64,000 nt of DNA from a bacterium (GTDB taxonomy: Bacteria; Armatimonadota; Abditibacteriia; Abditibacteriales; Abditibacteriaceae). The DNA is taken from contig SDZD01000016.1 in the NCBI GenBank assembly GCA_004172935.1, positions 40,051 to 104,050 of the forward strand. The letters are read 5' to 3'. This document shows positions 51,921-58,406 of this stretch, piece by piece (the first letter of the stretch is position 1; each line of letters opens with the position of its first letter). Position numbers and translations under genes: made by a program. The notes under the pieces are model-generated. The model searched no databases, was not told the origin of the DNA, and was given only the letters and a program-made list of their open reading frames with translations.

Positions 51921-52669
51921 CTGTCTTAGTTCACCACATCACACCCTGATGAGCCACTACCCGTCTTTAACTTCGGAGTCGGGCGTATAAAAAATGATTT
52001 CGTCGAGAAAATCGGCGAGGATGATTACGACGCCGTCGTTTTTCGAGCGGGCAACAATTCCAGCGGCGACAGCAGCGGCGATAGCCCCGGCAATGGCTTC
52101 ATCGTGGGAGTGAGTGACGATGGCCGAGAGACGGGCTTGCTCGATTAGCACGGCAAAATCGTCGGCGAAGTAGGCGCCTAGAGGCGGCACTCGCATGGCG
52201 GAGCCATTGCCATAACTGCCTTTACCAGCGAATAGGTTTTGCGCAGCGTCTTGCCAACCTTCGCGCTCAAGGCGGGGAAGCAGGGAGTGCATGGCGGGGC
52301 CGTAGCCGCGATTTTCATCGTGAAGAAAGCGGCGCGTGAAGCGACGGGCGAGGGAATCGGGGTCGATTTGCTCGTTGTCGCGCAGTTCGGCGACGATTTC
52401 GAGGGCCATCGCGGTGTCGTCAGTCCATCTCCATGATGGGGCGCAAAATTCGAGGCGGCGCGGTTTAATCAGTTCGCGCAGGACGAAATCATCCTCGAAG
52501 TCGTAGGGAGTCGCCCACCATTTTTCGGGGTTATTAAGCAGACGAGCGACCATCTCGAAGCTCATGAAGAACTGTTCGCCGAAAGCATCGCCGATACTTA
52601 AGCCTTCGAGCGAACCGAGGGCGCGATTTAAACGAGCAGAGGGGGAAGAATCCATTTAAATTTCTCCTG

Positions 52670-53041
52670 GTGAAAATACGCTATCTGCACCACATTCTGG
52701 TTCCTGTGCGGGACATCGAGCGCGCCGCCACTTTTTATTCCGATTTGGGGATGGAGCGTATAGCCAGTTTAAGTTCACGTATCGCGTGGATGCAGTTCGG
52801 CCCCAACCAATTGCACCTGTGGACGAATGACGACCTGCACACGTACAATGGCTGGGATCACGAACCTTCGCCACACTTTGCCATTGAAGGCGACGATATT
52901 TGGGAATATGAACGGCGCATTCCAGAGATTGGTGGGAAGATACTGCAGGAACCAAAACAGAGGCCACATGATGGCTCGTGGTATTTATTCGCTCTTGACC
53001 CTGATGGCAACCGATTTGAAGTAACTCAGCACGACGAATAA
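52670..53041 (+). CDS. VOC (glyoxalase/bleomycin-resistance) superfamily protein
   Basis: 123 aa, two beta-alpha-beta-beta-beta modules. YLHHILVPVRDIERAATFYSDLGMERI at the start holds the first metal-site His, and the C-terminal ALDPDGNRFEVTQ holds the Glu. QFGPNQLHLWTNDD and PHFAIEGDDI fill the middle. The enzyme class (isomerase, dioxygenase, resistance) cannot be told. GTG start at 52670, only 14 bp from the divergent ADP-ribosylglycohydrolase start, so its promoter must lie inside that gene. The sigma-factor gene follows 28 bp downstream. Confidence 0.8.
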   Translation: MKIRYLHHILVPVRDIERAATFYSDLGMERIASLSSRIAWMQFGPNQLHLWTNDDLHTYNGWDHEPSPHFAIEGDDIWEYERRIPEIGGKILQEPKQRPHDGSWYLFALDPDGNRFEVTQHDE

Positions 53042-53069
53042 GCAAGCTCAAACCTCGTCCGATTCACAC

Positions 53070-53744
53070 ATGCCCCCAACTCCAACATTTGAACAGTTGT
53101 TCGATGAAAATATGGGGCGCCTCTGGCGCCTGTCGCTTCGGCTGTGCAGCACACGCGAGGATGCCGAGGATTTGCTTCAGGAAGCGGCTTTAATTGGACT
53201 TCGTAGCTTCGAGCGGTTCGAGGCAGGGAGCAACTTTGGGGCATGGATGGGCACAATTTTGGTTAATGCCCATCGCAATCGGTTGCGGGCCGATGCGCGC
53301 CATGTCTCGACTGTGTCGCTGGATACGTTGAGTGAGGATGGCGAGGTGGGCGACCACTTGATTTATGAGCGGTTGCGCGCCCAGGGGAAAAATGCGCGGC
53401 GGGGCGACCCAGTTGCACGTCTTTTTGATGGGCTGGATGGGGCCATTATCGCGAGGGCATTTGCTTCGTTGGCGCCAGAATTTCGCGAATGCTGCGCGTT
53501 ATTCTGGGTGTCGGAGCTATCCTACGAACAAATCGCCCAAGTTTTGAATGTTCCGCTGGGCACAGTGAGGTCGCGCTTGCATCGCGGACGCAAGCTATTG
53601 CAACGCGAGTTGTGGTCGCTGGCAAAAGAACGAGGCATTGTGCGCGACGAACCCGAAGGTTCGGGAACTTCTGGAAGCAAAACGAACCTTATTGGGATAG
53701 TGTTTTTAATTGGGGCCGCTTTGGGCTTCAAAATGTTACGATGA
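53070..53744 (+). CDS. ECF-type RNA polymerase sigma factor with C-terminal membrane segment
   Basis: 224 aa. Region 2 at about 8-75 (FDENMGRLWRLSLRLCSTREDAEDLLQEAALIGLRSFERF) and region 4 at about 125-185 (LAPEFRECCALFWVSELSYEQIAQVLNVPLGTVRSRLHRGRKLL) are typical of group IV sigma factors. Unlike ordinary ECF sigmas, it ends in a hydrophobic stretch (LIGIVFLIGAALGFKML, about 206-222) that could anchor it to the membrane. Its stop overlaps the anti-sigma ATG by 4 nt. Convergent with the Met-rich gene and the msr operon, which are candidate targets. Confidence 0.9.
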   Translation: MPPTPTFEQLFDENMGRLWRLSLRLCSTREDAEDLLQEAALIGLRSFERFEAGSNFGAWMGTILVNAHRNRLRADARHVSTVSLDTLSEDGEVGDHLIYERLRAQGKNARRGDPVARLFDGLDGAIIARAFASLAPEFRECCALFWVSELSYEQIAQVLNVPLGTVRSRLHRGRKLLQRELWSLAKERGIVRDEPEGSGTSGSKTNLIGIVFLIGAALGFKMLR

Positions 53745-54034
53745 ACCACATTCACATCGGGCCAATGGAGTTGTATGGGTGCAAGGAAGCTCTCGCGCGG
53801 CTAGAGCCGTTTATCGACGGAGAGCTTCCTCGCGACGAGCGAAGGCGCGTCTCCTTTCATCTGGTGATTTGTCGTAACTGTGCCCCGCTATTTCGCTTTG
53901 AATCGCGCCTGGATGGGACTGTGCGGCAAAGCCTGAACGAGAGCGAAGTTGGGGCGCCGCCTGAACTTCACGCCAAAGTTCAGAGAGCGTTACAGCAGGC
54001 ACGGTTGGCAGATCAATCGCCGCCGACGGAATAA
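53741..54034 (+). CDS. Zinc-finger (ZAS-type) anti-sigma factor
   Basis: 97 aa. Starts at ATG 53741 (ATGA overlap with the sigma gene). The ZAS signature H-x3-C-x2-C is at FHLVICRNCAPLF, about 44-56, preceded by LARLEPFIDGELPRDERRRV, the normal N-terminal half of zinc-binding anti-sigma domains. Redox-sensitive ZAS proteins such as RsrA release their sigma when the Cys are oxidised. It has no membrane segment. Regulation of the neighbouring sigma factor is very likely; an oxidative signal is inference. Confidence 0.88.
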   Translation: MNHIHIGPMELYGCKEALARLEPFIDGELPRDERRRVSFHLVICRNCAPLFRFESRLDGTVRQSLNESEVGAPPELHAKVQRALQQARLADQSPPTE

Positions 54035-54038
54035 AGCC

Positions 54039-54084
54039 CAACACAAATCGCCCGCACTAACAATAGTGCGGGCGATTTGTGTTG
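54039..54084. terminator. Very long perfect terminator hairpin (21-bp stem)
   Basis: 54039-54059 is the exact reverse complement of 54064-54084 with a 4-base loop. It separates the convergent sigma/anti-sigma operon from the Met-rich gene. Confidence 0.85.
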
Positions 54085-54095
54085 GTTAGCCATAT

Positions 54096-54524
54096 TTACA
54101 TTTTGCCGGACATCTTGCCACCCATTTTGTGGTCGCCCGACATTTTGCCGCCCATCATCTTACCGCCGGACATTTTGTGGTCGCCCATCATTTTGCCGTC
54201 CATGTGGCCCATAGCCTTTTTGTCGGCGGGTGTACACATTTGCAGTGTTTTGCCGCTCTTGAGGCGAACGGTGTAGCAAGGTTTGCCATTCATCTTCATG
54301 GAGGAAACGATCTTGGCTCCCATCATCTGGCTTTTGGGGAGTATTTTGCCTGTCATCGGTACAAGGGTGCTGACGGATACGGATTTTCCGCCCATCATCT
54401 TAGCGCCGGACATTTTATGTCCCGACATTTTGCCGCCCATTTTGTCATCTGCGAAAGCGGAGGTCGAGAGCAGGACTGGCAATGCAAGCGCGACCAGAGT
54501 GGCCGCCAATTTGAAATTTTTCAT
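54096..54524 (-). CDS. Secreted methionine-rich repeat protein (MrpX-like candidate)
   Basis: 142 aa. Signal peptide residues 1-25 (LALPVLLSTSAFA). The mature 117 aa contain 22 Met (about 19 percent), many in repeats of the type KMSGGKMMGGKMSGDHKM at both ends, with Lys, Gly, His and few other residues. The middle (about 48-95) is a small ordered-looking domain with CYTVRLKSGKTLQMC. It lies next to genes for MsrP and a thioredoxin-MsrB fusion that reduce methionine sulfoxide, so it may act as a sacrificial oxidant sink that is re-reduced in the periplasm. A copper-binding role (Met/His repeats) is the main alternative. Confidence 0.75.
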   Translation of the reverse strand: MKNFKLAATLVALALPVLLSTSAFADDKMGGKMSGHKMSGAKMMGGKSVSVSTLVPMTGKILPKSQMMGAKIVSSMKMNGKPCYTVRLKSGKTLQMCTPADKKAMGHMDGKMMGDHKMSGGKMMGGKMSGDHKMGGKMSGKM

Positions 54525-54560
54525 GGTGGTGGGTGCGGCGTAACCGTGCCGCGCGGAATA

Positions 54561-54590
54561 TATAAAGGACTATCGTCTACTGCGGGTTAA
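54561..54590 (-). promoter_or_regulatory. Candidate promoter of the Met-rich gene
   Basis: On the minus strand TTAAC (54590-54586), 19 bases, then TTTATA (54566-54561), leaving a leader of about 30 nt. The same AAC-N19-TTTATA arrangement, with CC before TTTATA, occurs upstream of the msr operon at 57404-57375. Confidence 0.4.
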
Positions 54591-54600
54591 CCGTAGTCGA

Positions 54601-55521
54601 TCAATGTCCGCCATACCAATCGTAACCCTGCTCGGCCCAATAGTCAGCAGGACGTTCATTGCTCCAAACAAGGGAGCCAATTCGCTTGATGTGCTTAACG
54701 CCGTATTTAACGGGGACTACTAAGCGGAGTGGTGCGCCATGCTCGACGGTGAGGGGTTTCCCATTCATGTGGGTGCAAAGCAGCGTTTGAGGATGCAATG
54801 CCGCCTCGCGGTCAAGACCAACGTAGTAGGCGCCATCGGGCGTGGATAGCCCGACGTAGCCCGGCAAATCATCCGGTTTTTTGAGACTGGCGGTATCACC
54901 ACTTTGTGTTTGCGGTGGGTAGCGCTTCAGGAAATCGCTGAGGCGTACGCCACCCCACGATACGATGGTACTCCAGCCTTCGATGCACTTTAATTCGGTG
55001 GTGAATTGGGTGTGGGGCAAAGCTTTAATGGCATTGAGTCCTAACTCTATATCCTCACCGACCAAGCCGGAAACCTGTAATTTCCATGTAGAGGGGTCGA
55101 AATCTTCCCCCATACCGATGTCGCCGTTAACGCGCGGTTCGCGGGCGCGTTTGGCATCCCACTGAGGCGCCAATCTCGTTTCAGAGAAGAGATCGCGGGC
55201 GACTTCTCCCGATGTATCGAGCGAACGACGCAGCGGCCACACTAATCCATCTTCAGTGCGCCGGGTATTAATCCAGCGAAAAGCGCCCACGGTTCCCAGA
55301 ACTGCCGTTCCTGCCCATAGGAACGAGCGGCGTGACATACGACGCATCTGGGCTTCGACATCTTCATCCGTCAGAACACGAGGTGTGGCCGGAACTGCAT
55401 CTTCGGTAGCAGTGGCTTCGATTTTGGCGATGCCATACTTTTCGACTTCAGTAGATTCAAACTCAGTGGGTGCAGAGTTGGCCCGTTCTTCGGACTGCGG
55501 GGTATTTTCGGGTTCGTTCAT
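54601..55521 (-). CDS. msrP: Protein-methionine-sulfoxide reductase catalytic subunit MsrP-like (molybdopterin)
   Basis: 306 aa. Sulfite-oxidase-fold molybdopterin enzyme that reduces methionine sulfoxide in periplasmic proteins (MsrP/YedY). The Tat signal is SRRSFLWAGTAVLGTVGAF at residues 63-81, preceded by an unusual hydrophilic N-terminal extension of 60 residues. The molybdenum-ligand Cys179 is in ELKCIEGWS, and the YVGLDREAALHPQTLL and NGKPLTVEHGAPLRLVVPVKYG blocks are typical. ATG 55521 has GGGAGG 10 nt upstream and overlaps the preceding small ORF by 4 nt. It needs TatC (see 12573) for export. Confidence 0.9.
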   Translation of the reverse strand: MNEPENTPQSEERANSAPTEFESTEVEKYGIAKIEATATEDAVPATPRVLTDEDVEAQMRRMSRRSFLWAGTAVLGTVGAFRWINTRRTEDGLVWPLRRSLDTSGEVARDLFSETRLAPQWDAKRAREPRVNGDIGMGEDFDPSTWKLQVSGLVGEDIELGLNAIKALPHTQFTTELKCIEGWSTIVSWGGVRLSDFLKRYPPQTQSGDTASLKKPDDLPGYVGLSTPDGAYYVGLDREAALHPQTLLCTHMNGKPLTVEHGAPLRLVVPVKYGVKHIKRIGSLVWSNERPADYWAEQGYDWYGGH

Positions 55522-55670
55522 GATGTGAATCCTCCCGTTAATGCGAGGTAGGAGAGGGTGCCAATAAGGCACAATGCCAAGACAACAATGATGGCGGAGA
55601 GAGAACGGCGCAGACGCCTATGAGAAGGCGGACAGGCACAAAGGATCTCGGTATTGGGTTTAGGAGACAT
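55518..55670 (-). CDS. 50-residue single-pass membrane protein in the msr operon
   Basis: Too short for usual ORF thresholds. It overlaps the cytochrome b gene by 11 nt at its start and msrP by 4 nt (ATGA) at its end. Sequence features: N-terminal CACPP Cys pair at 11-13, a basic HRRLRRS stretch, and one membrane helix (LSAIIVVLALCLIGTLSYLAL, about 24-44). An AGGAG-like GTTTAGGAGACATG precedes the ATG on the minus strand. It could be a small subunit that couples the cytochrome to MsrP. No similarity recognised. Confidence 0.7.
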   Translation of the reverse strand: MSPKPNTEILCACPPSHRRLRRSLSAIIVVLALCLIGTLSYLALTGGFTS

Positions 55671-56361
55671 GAGAAGTCTCCTTTGCTTCTTCGGTTACCA
55701 CTTCAAAGCCTGTGATCATGGCGCGGAAGTTATTCCATCCGGCTCGTATGACCTGAGCGACGTGAACGAGAAAGAAGCCACAAAAACCGATGGTGAGCCA
55801 GAAGTGCAGCCATCGGGCGACCTCATATCCAGTAGCGCCCAAAAAGGAGAACGAAAGGACACGGGTGATGATGGCGAGTTGAATTGGTTTGTAGATTGCG
55901 AGGCCCGTCACCAGTGAGCCGAAGCCCATAATGACGACTCCGGTATAGGCGAAGCGTTGGGCGCCGTTGAATTTAGCGCGGGGCAGTGGGCGTTTGCGAA
56001 TTTTGAGATCGTGTAGCACGACCTGAAAGGCTTCGGCGAAGCTCTTTCGTGTTGGTAGGAGGTAGCGCCATTCACCTGAAAAGGCAACGAAAAGAACGTA
56101 AAGCAGACCGTTAAGGGCGAAAACCCACGCGAATGTGAAATGCCAAGCCATGCCCTCGGCCAAACGGAATGATATATGGAATCGTTCGTAGAACTGTTCG
56201 GGGAAGAAATGGAGCAGCGTATATTTCCCGATACCAACGCGATAGACATCGTTCGCCCAATAAATGAGCAAGCCGCTCCAAATCATCACAAACAGAACGG
56301 GGAAATTGATCCAATGAAACCAGCGGATGGCGAGCGGATGTTTACGTTCGAGATGTTTCAC
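55660..56361 (-). CDS. Cytochrome b (Ni-hydrogenase/b561-type) membrane subunit
   Basis: 233 aa from GTG 56361, which overlaps the MsrB-fusion stop in GTGA. Four membrane segments with heme-ligand His candidates in HPLAIRWFHWINF, RLAEGMAWHFTFAW, and VARWLHFWLTIGFCGFFLVHVAQ. This is the PF01292-type di-heme cytochrome b, not the usual MsrQ/YedZ ferric-reductase-type partner. By position it should pass electrons from the quinone pool to MsrP. The stop overlaps the next small gene. Confidence 0.85.
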   Translation of the reverse strand: MKHLERKHPLAIRWFHWINFPVLFVMIWSGLLIYWANDVYRVGIGKYTLLHFFPEQFYERFHISFRLAEGMAWHFTFAWVFALNGLLYVLFVAFSGEWRYLLPTRKSFAEAFQVVLHDLKIRKRPLPRAKFNGAQRFAYTGVVIMGFGSLVTGLAIYKPIQLAIITRVLSFSFLGATGYEVARWLHFWLTIGFCGFFLVHVAQVIRAGWNNFRAMITGFEVVTEEAKETSHVS

Positions 56362-57350
56362 CTCTGAGCCTTCTGGAAAGAGAGCGCCGCAGAGTTCATA
56401 CAATAGCGAAGCCCGGTTGGGCGAGGGCCATCGTTGAATACATGGCCCAAATGTCCGCCGCAGCGGGAACATACAACCTCGGTACGCTCCATTCCCATCG
56501 TGTAGTCAGATTTTTCTTCGACGGCATTTCTATTTATGGCTTGATAGAAAGAAGGCCAACCAGTGCCGGACTCGAACTTGGTGGTGCTGGAAAACAGTTC
56601 GAGGCCACAGCCCGCGCAGCGATAAATGCCCGCTTCATGGTTGTCCCAAAGGTCGCCGGAATAGGCGTTTTCGGTTTCGGCGTGGCGAAGCACCTCGAAG
56701 GTCATCGGCGGAAGGATTCGCTGCCATTCGTCCTCGGTTTTTACAACCTTTGTGGGTTTGCGGGTATCGGCAATAGCGGCTTCTATTTGGCGCTCGACCT
56801 GGGCTGTTCCTCCGGCGTTGTTGTATTCCAACTCGCCTTGCCATTGATAGCGCACACGGCCATCAGCACCGACAACATAAATGGTGGGCCAATACTGTTG
56901 CTTCCAATTTTTCCAGTTAGCTCCCGAAGAGTCGATAAGAATGGGGAACGTAATGCCATTTTCGCGTGCATAGGCGGCGACATTTTTCGGGTCACGCTCG
57001 GCGGGAAGTTCGGGAGTATGAACGGCAACGACTTCGACGCCCTGCTTTTCCCATTTGGTCGCCCATTTTTTGTAGGTCGCCAAATTGGCTTTGCAATTGG
57101 AACATTGGAATGCGAAAAATTCGATGATGGTGACTTTTCCACGGCGCGAATTCAAAGTGAGGGGTTTGCCGTTGGTGTTGAGCCATTGGGCGTTGGTGCC
57201 TACTAACTCAGGGGCCATTGGCAATTGGGGGCTGGCTGCTTGCGCTGGATTGATGCGCGAATGCACATTCAGGGCAAATAATCCTGCAACTATAGCCAGA
57301 GTCGCACAGATGGCGCTCGATGTTTGAATCGTTTTCAAGATGGTCTCCAC
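56358..57350 (-). CDS. Thioredoxin-like (TlpA-type) / MsrB fusion, membrane-anchored or exported
   Basis: 330 aa. N-terminal hydrophobic segment (SSAICATLAIVAGLFALNV), then a TlpA/DipZ-like thioredoxin domain (about 45-195) with redox pair C83-SN-C86 in FAFQCSNCKANL, then peptide-methionine (R)-S-oxide reductase MsrB (about 205-328) with zinc Cys at 245, 248, 294 and 297 and catalytic Cys317 in LRYCMNSAAL. One chain therefore holds reductant and reductase, as in PilB/MsrAB proteins but without MsrA. GTG start at 57350; a TTG at 57338 with GGAG six bases upstream is an attractive alternative. First gene of the msr operon. Confidence 0.9.
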   Translation of the reverse strand: METILKTIQTSSAICATLAIVAGLFALNVHSRINPAQAASPQLPMAPELVGTNAQWLNTNGKPLTLNSRRGKVTIIEFFAFQCSNCKANLATYKKWATKWEKQGVEVVAVHTPELPAERDPKNVAAYARENGITFPILIDSSGANWKNWKQQYWPTIYVVGADGRVRYQWQGELEYNNAGGTAQVERQIEAAIADTRKPTKVVKTEDEWQRILPPMTFEVLRHAETENAYSGDLWDNHEAGIYRCAGCGLELFSSTTKFESGTGWPSFYQAINRNAVEEKSDYTMGMERTEVVCSRCGGHLGHVFNDGPRPTGLRYCMNSAALSFQKAQR

Positions 57351-57374
57351 ATCCGCTTTCGCGGTTTCTGTCTC

Positions 57375-57404
57375 TATAAAGGCTTATGTTGCAGACATTG
57401 TTCC
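57375..57404 (-). promoter_or_regulatory. Candidate promoter of the msr operon
   Basis: On the minus strand GGAAC (57404-57400), 19 bases, then TTTATA (57380-57375). GGAAC resembles ECF -35 elements. The leader would be about 20-30 nt. Confidence 0.4.
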
Positions 57405-57452
57405 CGAAAAGCGAAAAACGCGGACGAAAATTTGCCCTACCCTATTAAGTCC

Positions 57453-58406
57453 ATGGCCGAATCTGTCCAGCCCGAAAAACCTAGCCCACCAACCGACCAA
57501 AATTTGCCCCATCCAGTCCTGTTGCTTATCAACGGGAATTCACGAACAGGACGGCAACAATTCGGCGAAGCGATCTCTCTTTTGAGGGACAATGGCGTTG
57601 AAGTAAAAGAGGCCATCCTCGCACGCGATAGAGCCGAAACCGAACGCCTTCTCAAGCGCGAAATCGCCGAGAAGGCCAATCTCGTCATCGTGGGTGGTGG
57701 CGATGGCACCCTCTCGACTTGCGCCGAATATCTGGCGGGAAACGAAGTGGCGATGGGCGTATTGCCTCTGGGAACGGGCAACACCTTCGCGCGCTCGATT
57801 GGTTTGCCTGTTGACCTGAAAGGCGCCATCGAAACCATCGCCAATGGGCGAGTGGAGAGGATCGATGTCGGCAAGTGCAACGATCAGGTGTTTCTGAACT
57901 CGGTTTCCATCGGGCTTTCAGCGGAAATCGCGGGAGCGCTGACCGGCGACATCAAGAAGAAATTGGGGCTATTGGCGTGGCCTGTTATCGGTGGGCGTGT
58001 GGCCTTGTCGCATCGCGCGGTGCGGTTGCGTTTAACTTCGGATAAGGGCGTAGAGACCTTCCGTACCCATCAACTGATGGTGGCTAACGGGCGCTATGTG
58101 GCAGGACCGATTCGGGCCAGTGAGGATGCTTCGCTTCAGGACAACGAACTAACGGTGTTCGCACTGGGGGGAGAATCGAAGTTGGAACTGGTCAGCGCGG
58201 CGTGGAAGTGGATGCGCGATTCGCACATCGACGCCGAGGAAGTGCCGTTTTTTGAGACCAAAGAGCTGAAGGTGGAGAGCATGGGGCGGCGCCTGAAAGC
58301 GAACGTTGATGGCGAGATCAACGAAGTGACTCCGCTGCATTTGAAAGTGTGGGCACGAGCGTTACGTGTCGTCGTGCCCAGAGATTTCATTGCCGATGCT
58401 GTTTAA
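57453..58406 (+). CDS. YegS/diacylglycerol-kinase family lipid kinase
   Basis: 317 aa. Phosphorylates a lipid hydroxyl group using ATP. Motifs of the DAGK catalytic domain: LLLINGNSRTG near the start, the glycine loop VIVGGGDGTLSTC at about 85-97, and VLPLGTGNTFARSIGLP at about 109-125. The C-terminal beta-sandwich has NGRYVAGPIRASEDASLQDNEL and NVDGEI. ATG 57453 is chosen; the open frame begins earlier. Divergent from the msr operon and convergent on the peroxiredoxin gene with a 4-nt overlap. Confidence 0.88.
   Translation: MAESVQPEKPSPPTDQNLPHPVLLLINGNSRTGRQQFGEAISLLRDNGVEVKEAILARDRAETERLLKREIAEKANLVIVGGGDGTLSTCAEYLAGNEVAMGVLPLGTGNTFARSIGLPVDLKGAIETIANGRVERIDVGKCNDQVFLNSVSIGLSAEIAGALTGDIKKKLGLLAWPVIGGRVALSHRAVRLRLTSDKGVETFRTHQLMVANGRYVAGPIRASEDASLQDNELTVFALGGESKLELVSAAWKWMRDSHIDAEEVPFFETKELKVESMGRRLKANVDGEINEVTPLHLKVWARALRVVVPRDFIADAV

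Larger units (their letters stand above)
51150..51961 (-). mobile_element. IS1-family insertion sequence, 812 bp
   Basis: Ends form imperfect inverted repeats (26 of the outer 30 match) beginning GGTAGTGGCT. An 8-bp direct duplication CGTCTTTA flanks it at 51142-51149 and 51962-51969. The transposase lies on the minus strand in two overlapping frames (51594-51920 and 51158-51682), as in the IS1 family. Confidence 0.92.
50855..52655 (-). pseudogene. ADP-ribosylglycohydrolase paralogue C, split by an IS1-family insertion
   Basis: Pieces 52655-51962 and 51141-50855 join in frame after removal of the IS (51150-51961) and one CGTCTTTA duplication, giving 326 aa, the same length as paralogue B. 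The first piece has EGLSIGDAFGEQF, RWTDDTAMALEI, GSYGNGSAMRVPPLG and THSHDEAIAGA; the second has the last metal-site motif GDRDTTCAIVGGIIGA. There is no other damage, so the insertion is recent. The truncated 232-aa product would lack the second metal site and should be inactive. AGGAG lies 9 nt before its ATG, only 14 bp from the start of the divergent VOC gene. Confidence 0.92.

Noticed and set aside
53741..54034. Anti-sigma as a homologue of NrsF of the Azospira hypochlorite system
   Set aside because: NrsF is a multi-pass membrane protein, whereas this is a soluble ZAS zinc-finger protein; only the logic of the system is similar.
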